From Paracamarosporium sp. OC-R06-R3 (taxonomy: Eukaryota; Ascomycota; Dothideomycetes; Pleosporales; Didymosphaeriaceae): 64,000 bases of DNA. The notes beneath the pieces were generated by a model, which saw only the letters and a list, made by a program, of their open reading frames with translations, ran no database searches and was not told the origin of the DNA. Every line of letters begins with the position of its first letter. Within the stretch, counting starts at the first letter, position 1. The stretch lies in contig JACVRA010000210.1 in NCBI GenBank assembly GCA_019828545.1, positions 248,531 to 312,530 of the forward strand, written 5' to 3'. The translations under genes were made by a program, and so were the position numbers. This document shows, piece after piece, positions 55,043 through 64,000 of this stretch.

Positions 55043-57315
55043 CTACTTGCTCTCTCTTTTCGCAGCTCCGTTCACCAACTCCTTCCGTAACACGAAATTT
55101 TCATTTAGGTTTTGAGCGCGTGGAGGTTCACTTCCAGTAAGCCGCTGCCACAGCTCGAAAACCTCCATTCTTTTAGCCGGTAGCATACTATACTGCAGAC
55201 TGTACAAGTTGCGCCTGTGGATGGAAGGAACAGACTGTCCGTAGACAAGGCAGAGCAAGACGCTCGGCGAAAAGTAGTGCTTGCGGATGCGATCGCCTAA
55301 TTCGAAGTACGAATGGAATATCGCTCGAAAGGAAAGAGGAATGGGCTAGAATGGAAATGAGCAGAAGCATTCGCGATGTATGTGAGAGCCTGACCTTTAG
55401 AAGGATGCACGAAGTGGGCGCTAAAACTGTTGCATCCTGACCCTGCCACTGCATGTATTTAGGGTCTTGAAGCTCAAAGCGAATGCCTCCTACAGATGCG
55501 TCAGATCCGAGCACAGAAGTTGAAAAATGGAGAAAGTACCAGGTAACCGCATTGAATCCTTGATTCGGAGCGTGACTGCAAACAGTGGAAAGTGATTGAG
55601 GCATGCCAGACCCATTTCTAATGTTGCCTTCAGGCCAATGACAGCCACTCTTGCAAATGCAAAAAGCAAATAGAAGACAAGGACGGTCGGAAGCAGAAAG
55701 AACAGCAGCGTAAAGAGGATGGTCCCAAGCAGTAGCTGATCCAGGTCGTAATCGCACGAATCAATTCGATTCCGAAGCACGTTTCGCTTCTTGCCCCGAA
55801 ATAAATGGAAGAGCGATATGATGATGCTCAGTTGCCAGTGAAAAATGCGAGCGGATGCAACGTAAAAGGAGTAAATGTGTAATGTGAGCAGTGACGCTAG
55901 GTCGGAGAACAGTGAGATTGGCATAGTAGCGCCTGCAAATGCTGAGAGTCCTATCAATCGAATAAAGCTGGAGAGATGGGGGCGCAGGACACCAATGCAT
56001 CCTAGTCAGGTCAGTCCGGAGTTATAAAAGTTTGTACAGAATACACACCAGCCCAGTACTCAATTACCCAGAGGAACAGGTCGCCTAAGAAATCTGCAAG
56101 CTCGGTGTTAAGCTTCAAGCCACCAGGCCATTCCGAGAGCCAAATAATCATGCGACGCAGACCTTGAACCGACCACTCATGAAAGACCATGTCGAACTGG
56201 GCGGCGACAAAATGAGAATTATCGAATATGAAAGAGCCCAATGCAACGCCAATAATAACGTCGTTGGCAACCAGCCAGAGGCTATTATAGAACCTGATAT
56301 ACTCAGGATGGCTGTTAGTGATGCTTCCCCAGTTCTCTTTGCGTTTGCGTAGTGTCATATACTGAATGGGCCAATAACAGAGTTGTTGGAGGCGAATATC
56401 GAGCTGTTGGGCTGTTGCAGAGAGGTCTTTGAGGGCAGGCCCGTTCAGGCGTGGTCGCCAATCTAGCGCTCTCAGAACCAATTCACTGGTGAAACGTTGA
56501 GCCATCAATATCAAGATGAAGACCTGTGCAATGACTGGATAAGTCCACGCACGCCACAAGTACACGAAGACAGTGTAAACATAGCCCCACAGCGTACTAG
56601 CAGATTCTGCCACCCGCTCACTCACGCTCATTGTTCGTTCCATCCGTCTTTGAACAAGGCCAATATTCTTCTGCAATAACGTGTTCAGCTCGAACGAACA
56701 GTTGATCTGGTCGATGAGCATTGGAAGCAAGAGTTCTTTCTGTGTTGGAAAGTGCGCTATGACGCTGTGTAGTTTCAGTTTCTCTACCAGCTCTTCCTTC
56801 CTCTTGCGTTCTCTCTCCTCTTCTTCCTCGATGCCCTCAAATGCTGGATCCCATTTTTCGCCATCTCCTTTGTCTCCCAGTGCAAGCGATATTGGGCTCA
56901 GAGACAGGTATTGCATGTATTTGGGATGTGGACGATCGTAAACGATGACCTGGAGGGTCATATGCGTATCGATGGGACAGTACACGCGCGGGAAACGGGT
57001 ACCAGGCTCGGTATAAGCGATAAGCTGGAGTGGATTGAAGTCTCTGGACGATTCTGGCGGATTTATATGCCCAAGAGCGCACAACGAGGAGTGGTGACAA
57101 AGCTTGAGAAGCTCTTGGACGTCATGAGGTTGATGGAGCAGCAGTTTTCCAACTAGCAGCGCATTTTCCACGTTGAGCAACCCCACCTCTTGCAATATAG
57201 CTACGACAAACACATCGAGCTCTGAATTACGAAAGCCCACGAGAACGCCAGGTGTAGGCCCCTTTGGTGCATCGGATGGCCAAAATATGCGCATCAACCC
57301 ATTGTGTGTAACCAT
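55043..57315 (-). CDS. GPI1: GPI-GlcNAc transferase subunit Gpi1 / PIG-Q
   Basis: Four exons (57315-56049, 56001-55540, 55489-55395, 55345-55043) give about 708 residues. It begins MVTHNGLMRIFWPSDAPKG; the Met seven codons later (57294) is also possible. An N-terminal soluble part contains PGVLVGFRNSELDVFVVAIL. The Gpi1 membrane region has SLWLVANDVIIGVALGSFIF, GLKLNTELADFLGDLFLWVIEYWAG, LLLGTILFTLLFFLLPTVLVFYLLF, and a C-terminal tail with SLQYSMLPAKRMEVF. Gpi1/PIG-Q stabilises the complex that transfers GlcNAc to phosphatidylinositol, the first step of GPI-anchor synthesis, in the ER. The reading frame stays open further 5', where a separate two-helix ORF begins at 57660. Three introns (47-50 nt) are GT-AG. 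Confidence 0.93.
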
Positions 57316-57401
57316 GTCAACATAGTGTTTCTCCGCTAGAAGGACCCGCGTCGCTTGAGCTGCTCGCGAGCAGAGACGCCACCGCCGGCAGCGCGAGGAT
57401 G

Positions 57402-57660
57402 CTACTGCGCGTGAGTAATTGGTCTTTTTTAAGCCCTGAGAACTTACCAAGCTGATTTCGTGCGAAGCTATGCGCTCAATGGGCAAGATAATAAGGAAGA
57501 AGAACACCGAGAGGACTGCGAAGCCCTGCGCTGCTCTCAAAACAACGCCGTGGTCCCAGGCGAAGATGGTGAGTTCGTACAGACGAGTGGCGAGGTCCCA
57601 GCGCGCAGTCGAGTAGCCAGCAACGAAAATCCCGAGCGTGACAATAGAGAAGGCGTGCAT
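57402..57660 (-). CDS. Putative 71-residue two-membrane-segment protein upstream of GPI1
   Basis: From 57660 the frame gives MHAFSIVTLGIFVAGYSTAR, a loop with TIFAWDHGVV, and FAVLSVFFFLIILPIERIA: two hydrophobic segments in about 70 residues. A strong donor (GTAAGT, 57447) and an acceptor at 57405 define a 43-nt intron, after which a stop follows immediately, giving 71 residues. Without splicing the frame is open into GPI1, so it could instead be an N-terminal extension of Gpi1. I read the linker between as noncoding because it is basic and low in information. Small two-helix proteins are known in the same enzyme complex (Eri1/PIG-Y), but I see no clear sequence match, so that link is only a guess. 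Confidence 0.45.
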
Positions 57661-58470
57661 CTACACCGAGCTGAGCCGCGGGGAGAGCGAAGGCGCGAGT
57701 TTCGAGGCGGGGCTACGGTGCAAGGTTAACAGACACACCGGCACTGGTGCTTGGGAGATTTCGGCCGAAGAGAGAAAGCAAAGGAGCCGTCGTTCACTTT
57801 GCGCATCGTGTCGTATCGTGTACGCGGGGAAATGGTCGATGTCGCGACCTTCAGACGGACGTGGAGCCATGCCTGGACGTCCGTCTGCTTTGGAAAGAGC
57901 TACTCCGAAAGTGGATTTAGCGTACTTTTGCACTTGCCTTGACGGCAACGTGCTTGCAGTCGCGTTTGGCTGCAGAGAGCTGTAGCAAACCGAACTTCAA
58001 ACCCTCACTCCAACTCAGCACCTACGCCTTCGTCCGTAAGCAAACCATTTCTTTCGCCGCAAGAACAATCCCGCACTATTGCAAGATCGCCTCCACCAAT
58101 CAGCGCCCAGCTTCTCGTTCTACAATGAGGCAGTCGATATGGGCGCCGGCCGGAGGGCACGATCCTCCCAGAAACCACGGAAGAAATTTCGAACTCAGCA
58201 GGCAAAGGTAGAGTCAATACAAATCCCCGGTGATGCCTCGACTTGAAGCGTGACTACGCGCTCAAAGTTGAAGCTCGATTGGGTAAAGCGCGTAGTGGAA
58301 CGCGAAACTTCCCTCACCCTGGTTCATCGTTCATCGCTTCTTCATCGCTCGACACGAGCGTCAACATATTTATGCCTCCTTACTGATCATAGTATAGACT
58401 GTTTGGTGGCCCAACGGTTAATACATCCTCACACTCCACTTCTTCGTATTTAGAGTACGACGACGGCGAC
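57661..58470. other. Divergent intergenic region (micro-ORF/GPI1 and NUP42)
   Basis: This 810 bp separates opposite-strand genes and should carry both promoters. The short frames in it overlap and carry no domain. Confidence 0.5.
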
Positions 58471-60455
58471 ATGGCGATCTGCCAGTTCTACCAGCGCGGC
58501 ACGTGCAAGTTTGGAGGTAATCACTCTAGCTACGACTTCGCCAACTACTAGCCTAACTCAACAAAGACAGATGCAAGAACGAACATCCAGGAAGTCAGCG
58601 CGATGGCGGCAATGCCTTCGGTGGTGGAAATAGAGGCGGTTTCAATGCCTTCGGTGGCGGAGGTGATCGCTACCGACCCTCAGGCGGAGCATTTGGAGGT
58701 ATGTCCGATCTTTTACACAAACGCAGCACTGTATGCTCGTGCACTGCATATCCAGGGGCGAGGTCGTGTATCACCTTTTTTCTGCTCATGTATCGCTCAT
58801 TATATCTCAGGAAACCGAACAAGCACTCCGCGCTTCAGTCTATCAAAGGATGACATAAAGGCCGACCTTACGGATCAGCGCCCTATCTATCCATTTTCAT
58901 GCTATGGACCGGGTCGTGATGCACCTCGCCAGCTCATGGAAGGCCCGGTTGAGATTAGCCCAGAGGAACTTCGAGCTCGTTTTTACTCACATCGCGCGTC
59001 AGGGAGCGACGCCGCAGGAGTATGTAGATCTTGTCATTTTGGAAGATGGATAAGCTAACTACTGACTAGCAACAAGAAGAAGCTCAACTCTTTTCAAAAA
59101 CAGAAGAGCAGGTGAAGTCAATCTTGAGTGACTTGGACGGAGCGATCAAGTACGTCGAGGACGGTGCAGACGTTCATCCCAACAGACTCGATATTGCGCA
59201 AGGCAAAGTAAGCCCATCAAATTCAACGACTACTGCATCATCATCATCGAACCCAAATCCCTTCGGAAGTGCTGCGGCAGCAGCAAATCCATTCGGTAGC
59301 GGCCAAGGGACAAGCTCTGCATCGGGAAACCCCTTTGGTGGCGGATCTCAGGCACAAAGCTCCACCTTTGGAAAGCCTGCCAATCCATTTGGCCAACCCT
59401 CGGCTCTTGGTCAAACTAATTCATCGTTCGGTCAGGCCTCATCTCTAGGTTCAGGTACTGGGTTTGGTAAACCGTCCATGCCTGGATCTGCATTCGGTCA
59501 GGCCTCTGCTCTAGGTGGGGGCTCTGCCTTTGCAAAACCGTCTGCGCTTGGGGGTGGCTCTGCGTTCGGACAAACGAGCTCTCTGGGTCAACAATCGACT
59601 TTTGGGCAGCCTTCAGCACCGGGAACCGCATCTACCTTCGGACAACCATCAGCGCCAGGAGCGCCTTCTGCTTTTGGGCAGCCTTCCCAACCAAGTCAAA
59701 CATCTGCATTTGGTCAACCTTCTCAACCAGGCCAAACGTCTGCATTTGGTCAACCTTCTCAACCAGGCCAAACGTCTGCATTTGGCCAACCTTCCGCGCC
59801 TGGCCAGGCATCAGCCTTCGGTCAGGCAAATGCGCTAGGGCAAAACAGTGCCTTTGGCAAGCCAGCCTTTGGACAATCAGCCTTCGGTCAAAGCTCACAA
59901 CCAGGAGCTGCCGCAAGCCCATTTGGTCAAGCCGCACAAGCCGGTCAGACACAGCAAGCTGGTAACGCATTCGGCAACTCTCAACCGCAGACAACTCCAG
60001 CACCCACAAACCCATTTGGTGGTTCGACTGCACCTCAGGGTTCAGCATTTGGTCAGCCAAGCTTGGCAAAACCCTCACCTTTTGGTACTGCTGCACAGAG
60101 TGCGACAACTACAGCTCCCAAGCCAAACCCATTCGCAACCACTGCGCAGAATGCGACAGCCGCTCCTCCAGCCTTTGGGACTCCGAGCCAACCCGCCAAT
60201 CCGTTCGCCCAAGCAGCATCACAACAAGCGTCTGCGCAAGCCGGTCTAGGGGGACAACCAACGGCTGCTCCTACCGGTGCTGCTCCTCCTGGTGGCCCCG
60301 ATCCATTTAAAGAGGGTAGACCGGAGGATTACGAGGGCGAGCAGGGACAAAAACTATTACAGATATATCAACGCGTTGCACAGACGGGCGTCTTCGATCC
60401 TAACGAGGATATCCCGCTCGTGCCTCCGAAGTCTGAATGGATCGTGGCGGCGTAG
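58471..60455 (+). CDS. NUP42-like FG nucleoporin with CCCH zinc finger
   Basis: Four exons (58471-58516, 58567-58698, 58811-59019, 59070-60455) give about 590 residues. The N-terminus MAICQFYQRGTCKFGDRCKN holds a CCCH finger (C-x7-C-x5-C-x3-H). A mid part is predicted helical (SPEELRARFYSHRASG ... QEEAQLFSKTEEQVKSILSDLD). A long FG-repeat region follows, dominated by SAFGQPS and NPFG units, and the protein ends in IPLVPPKSEWIVAA. This order matches fungal Nup42/Rip1 (animal NUPL2/hCG1), which docks at the cytoplasmic face of the nuclear pore and activates the mRNA-export helicase Dbp5 with Gle1. The acceptor of exon 2 (AAAG|ACAG) was chosen because it alone completes the finger. Confidence 0.92.
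59700..59810 (+). repeat. Near-identical 36-nt tandem repeats inside the FG region
   Basis: The unit encodes AFGQPSQPGQTS. Two adjacent copies are identical over 36 nt or nearly so, with diverged flanking copies. This suggests recent repeat expansion inside the coding sequence. Confidence 0.85.
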
Positions 60456-60753
60456 AGCATGAAATATGTGTAAGATAGACCTTTATGAGTTTGGAAAGGA
60501 TCAACTTATAGCGTTGTGGGCCGTGCTGCAAGTCTTGCTAATTTGTACTGGCCTGGAACGAGCAACACGAAAGCAGTTCGTATCGCTTTGAGTATCTCAT
60601 ACTCACACAGTGCTCAGTGTCTATTGCCAGCTACACCTCGTAAAATCAAACGCAATGTAACGAAACAATGCTTCAAAGGAGTAGCTGAAGCTTTCAGATG
60701 TTTCTTGACTCGAGTCATAAATTCTATCCTAATACAGTAAAATCTGATCCTTC
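60456..60753. other. Convergent intergenic region
   Basis: This holds the 3' flanks of NUP42 and the minus-strand membrane protein. No gene is seen. Confidence 0.5.
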
Positions 60754-61734
60754 CTAGTAATTCGTTGGATATTGTCCCGCCATCTGGGAGTGTCGCTTCT
60801 TGATATCTTTTTTCCCACTCCTTCTCACAATCACAAACACGTACGTAACCACAGTCAAAGCTGCAGCCCCAACCTGCACAAGCCCGATATACCATGAGAT
60901 ACTCTATTGTAAAGTCAGCATATGTCTCTCGCTCACACTAACATCATCCCTAGACTTACCTGAACATTGCAGAACTGATTGAAATCCACCTCGTGCGCGA
61001 ACTCCTTCTGGATCGCCCTTGCAGCCGGACTGCACGTCCACCCCCACAAGTCATTGCTCTTCCCGTCCTTATCCTTCTCCGTTCTATACAAAGTCGCTGC
61101 CACACACCACACTACCAAGTTCCCTAGCATGATCACCCACGTAAACGTCGTCGCTACCATAGCCGCCTTGTTCGCTTTCTCGACACCAAACTTGTACGCA
61201 AATAGGATGATGAAATTGAGAAAGACCGAGATGCCGGCGATGAGGAAGTACATCCACGTAGGCCAGGCTTTGGTGTCCTTAGCCCAGGCAGTGCGTGACT
61301 CGGTGATACCGTCGCGAGTCACGAATCGGTAGACGTTTTGGGTGGTGAGGAACTTCTGGAGGGTCATGGTGATGGGGACGAAGACTGCGACGGAGATGAG
61401 GAAGGCGAGGACGCGAGAGATGACGCGCAGGCGGCGGATACGTGCTTTGAGGGCCTTGCATCTAGTCAACGTGGTTTTATGTGAGCAGAGTGGACGAATC
61501 ACTTACAGCATCCTGTTCATGGGCTTTCCTCAAGCCGTCGAAGTCGACGAGGCTCTGTCTCTTGGTGGTGCTATCCATCGAAGCGGCTACATGCAGCGGT
61601 CTCAAAGGCGATGATTGTCCAGAGGAGCCCCCCGAATGGTATCCCGGCGAAGATAGTGCCGGTGACAAAAGATGCTGTTGCTGCTGCTGGTCCATCGACA
61701 GCGGATGCGATTCATAATAAGTACTCGAGGCCAT
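60754..61734 (-). CDS. Four-helix membrane protein of unknown function
   Basis: Three exons (61734-61507, 61454-60960, 60903-60754) give about 290 residues. The N-terminal 75 residues are Ser/Gln/Pro-rich, including MASSTYYESHPLSMDQQQQQ. Four hydrophobic helices follow: VISRVLAFLISVAVFVPITM, WMYFLIAGISVFLNFIILFA, AAMVATTFTWVIMLGNLVVW and YIGLVQVGAAALTVVTYVFV. An extracytosolic-looking stretch between helices 3 and 4 has WTCSPAARAIQKEFAHEVDF and a second Cys (FCNVQ), which could form a disulphide. The tail is basic and ends YPTNY. The layout resembles MARVEL-like or tetraspan proteins of fungi, but I do not see a decisive signature. Intron 1's acceptor (CAAG) is the only one that joins the frame. 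Confidence 0.82.
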
Positions 61735-62905
61735 CTTTATCCGCTCTCGTTTCCTCTCGCAGCGCAGATCGCCAATTTCGCTTTCGCGTTAGTCACGCTC
61801 GCCCCTCATCGAATTGCGGAATCCTCCTCTTATACGAGAAGTTGCTAATTGCTTCGCCATGCCGCACGCTTCAGCTTCGCGCATGAAAAATCTCAATGCG
61901 GCCTAACATATCGAATCACGGAGCCAATGATGTGTTCCCCGCAATGAGGCTAATGCAGCCACGCTGACCAGATCAAGCCCGAAGCGATGATGACAGAGCA
62001 TGCGCTGTTCCCTGGATGGCTTGAGACTTTCCTAGAGCGGAAACACGTGTGTGGCTGGAGATGAAGTTGGTGGGGGCGGATCGGCTTACGGGATGGCCGC
62101 ACCAAATATAGAACGCAGAGTCGATCATCCATTCACGGATCGTAGTGAAAACCATTGACTCACACATTTTGTACAGAGAAACATCCAGAAGTTACCGGTG
62201 CGCATGCGTAAGGTTGGGCGAATGCTGTGGAAGCTTGTTCGTCCTACTAGCGGGTTTTGCCATGGGATTCAAAACAGGCACAATTATATTCGAGGCCATC
62301 CAGTGATCAGCGTGGCTCCGGAGGTTGGCAGAGGACCAAGAAGGAGCGGCATTGCCTCACCCCAGTGCGTTGATCTTTGTAGTTGGGTAAACGCGAAAGT
62401 GGATCTAACATCATCCATCTTGAAACACCCTGACTTTGTCTTATACTCTCAGGATGAAAACTAGCCCATGTTTTACAAATAGAAACATTCTAAGAATATG
62501 AACGTAGTCGAGAATCCGACAAGGCCATAGATTTGGATATCTGATCATACCCAACTATAGATCGTCTTCGTGCTCCAACAAACTCTTACCCGAGGTTCGT
62601 GATCAGATGTATCACTTCGAAATATCTCGCTTTAAGATCTATCGCAGTTTCTAGGTTGCTAATCTCCGACACATTACATGCCGAGACGCTACAACTATCG
62701 CCACTGTAGCAAAATCACATAGTACACAGGTCTCTTAAGCCTCTTACCAGACGAGAAAAGGGGGAATCACCACAAATAAAGCCCTCGTAGATTCGTGTGA
62801 TACAAAATACATTCAAGATAATACATATCAAACATATATGCAGGAACAATGACTCTCTATACCATCCCACTTTTCATCCCCAAGCACAGTACACAACCCC
62901 TTAAC
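61735..62905. other. Gene-poor interval, 1.2 kb
   Basis: The left end is the promoter of the four-helix membrane protein. No gene is supported in the rest; it contains several short frames on both strands without domains. Confidence 0.55.
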
Positions 62906-63206
62906 CTACCCCTCAGCCCTTTCACCCTCATCATACGCTCTCAATACCCGCACACTCGCGTTAACATCCCGCTTAAACTCCAACAACGCCCATCCCAAAA
63001 AACACACCACATCCACCCCAGCCCACTCAATAATTTATCATCGCAAACGGCGGCGCCTGCTCCCTGGGATCATGCTCCCGATCAGGATGTTTCTCCGCCT
63101 CCGTGACAGGACTTGGATGCATCTCGCGCTTTATCCACTTCTTGATGAAGTGGACGGGTTCGGGTAGGAGTTCGATGTGCGAGTGTATATGTGAGGACTT
63201 TGTCAT
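62906..63206 (-). CDS. Small unknown protein in two frames (possible frameshift)
   Basis: From 63206 the frame reads MTKSSHIHSHIELLPEPVHF, continues with KKWIKREMHPSPVTEAEKHP, and ends PPFAMINY at 63027. Immediately after, one frame over, the DNA reads IEWAGVDVVCFLGWALLEFK and RDVNASVRVLRAYDEGERAEG to a stop at 62908-62906. The second part looks like a hydrophobic helix followed by an amphipathic tail, so the two could be one protein of about 100 residues broken by a one-base shift near 63028-63032. I could not find a GT-AG intron that joins them. I do not recognise a family. An in-frame extension exists upstream to 63545, but its composition (Thr-rich, low information) argues for the start at 63206. 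Confidence 0.45.
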
Positions 63207-64000
63207 TTTGGCTTGCGTGGTGGTTGGAGGTATTGTGGGTGTGTGATGGTGGTTTTGTTGGAGACGGAGTGGTGAGGATGTGATTTGGTACGTTGTTGTT
63301 GTGGTGGTGGATGGAGCTCTAGTGTTCAAGGAGCTAGAAAGTGTTATGTAGAAAGGTAGATTGTATAGTGTATTATAGTGTAATGTAGTGTTGAGGTATG
63401 TTGTGAAGATGGAATCAATCTCACAGCTCTTCTCACCCTTTATATATACATTCCGCCCACCTATATTCTCACCATCCCGGCCCCACACAGCTCCATACCA
63501 TCGCACGAGCTCGTCCGCATACTCCATATGCACACAAGCTTGCAAATCTCGCGCTTACACAACCTCCGTCCGCTACACCCGCGCGCTTCGCCCCGGGACC
63601 CTTATGACGCTGCTCGCAGGCATCCGACGCCCGCCAACAGCTTACGAGACGTGCATCTGAAACGGAATTGGAGGGAGTAATACATGGACCGAGTGAAGTC
63701 GGGCGAGAAGCCTGCTTACAGATCGAATATGACGCTGTTCGGATACAGGCGGACGTTAGCATCGTACGAACACTAGGCGTGACGCGACTGCGCTACGCGT
63801 TCGACCAAGCAACGTAGGCGCATGAATTGAATAAGTCATCAAATCTTTTTTAGCATTGCTAATATGGTAGTCGGTTTGAGAAAGAAGTCGTGTAATCGTA
63901 GGCGACTCAGTCCCAGACTGATCGCTGGTATATCTGAGCAGATACCGAACATCCGCCAATGCTATACATAGAATTCACCTCAGATGGCGTCGCCTCGCAA
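63207..64000. other. Intergenic to the window edge
   Basis: Simple T/G-rich repeats (GTTGTTGTGGTGG-like) lie near 63290-63310. A few overlapping frames are present (for example 63756-63959 minus) without domain or splice support. Confidence 0.5.

Noticed and set aside
1..64000. tRNA genes, CRISPR arrays, telomeric repeats, bacterial or viral genes
   Set aside because: I scanned by eye for T-loop (GTTCGAnnC) pairs, regularly spaced repeats and TTAGGG runs and found none that hold up; all genes are eukaryotic in type.

Overview
The window reads as nuclear DNA of a filamentous ascomycete, most likely a Dothideomycete of the Pleosporales type. This rests on gene style (intron-bearing genes with mostly 43-105 nt GT-AG introns, no operons) and on protein types: HET domain, DUF6594, DUF3431, fungal UBP2, SWI1 and the NADH dehydrogenase 21.3 kDa subunit. 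The species is inferred only loosely. I found no tRNA, rRNA, CRISPR or intact transposon. Every exon structure was built by hand from splice signals. For each complete gene the exon lengths sum to a multiple of three, with the one exception described below.

Layout, left to right. 1-7 kb: the 5' end of tubulin cofactor C (cut by the window edge), a small atypical SDR, a gene-free stretch, a stalkless kinesin motor, and the complex I 21.3 kDa subunit. 7-16 kb: a UBP2-type deubiquitinase divergent from the complex I gene, then a six-exon SLM1 (F-BAR plus PH, TORC2 and eisosome pathway). 16-25 kb: a 2.4-kb gene-free gap, a secreted tyrosinase, an F-box protein, a DUF6594 membrane protein, a 93-residue orphan, and a stand-alone caspase-like protein. 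26-35 kb: a probably damaged gene of unknown family, DNA ligase I, eIF1, and a HET-domain gene with a one-base frameshift. 36-44 kb: a fusion of a multi-pass membrane region with DUF3431, a secreted type-B carboxylesterase, a small mitochondrial LEA/CsbD-like repeat protein, and proteasome Rpt3. 46-64 kb: SWI1, RPAP1-like, an MFS sugar transporter, GPI1 with a tiny two-membrane-segment ORF just upstream, a NUP42-like FG nucleoporin, a four-membrane-segment protein, and a small gene in two frames.

Most genes are unconnected housekeeping genes: complex I, ubiquitin and proteasome, translation, replication, GPI anchors, chromatin, Pol II assembly and nuclear pore. They are interspersed with accessory genes and gene-poor gaps. 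The accessory part between about 23.5 and 34.6 kb holds a caspase-like protein, a disrupted gene and a HET gene, the kinds of gene seen in fungal self/non-self recognition and regulated cell death; decay is visible in two of them. The least conventional items are the stand-alone caspase-like protein, the kinesin with a ~90-residue loop insertion and no stalk, the TM-DUF3431 fusion, and the GPI1-adjacent micro-ORF.
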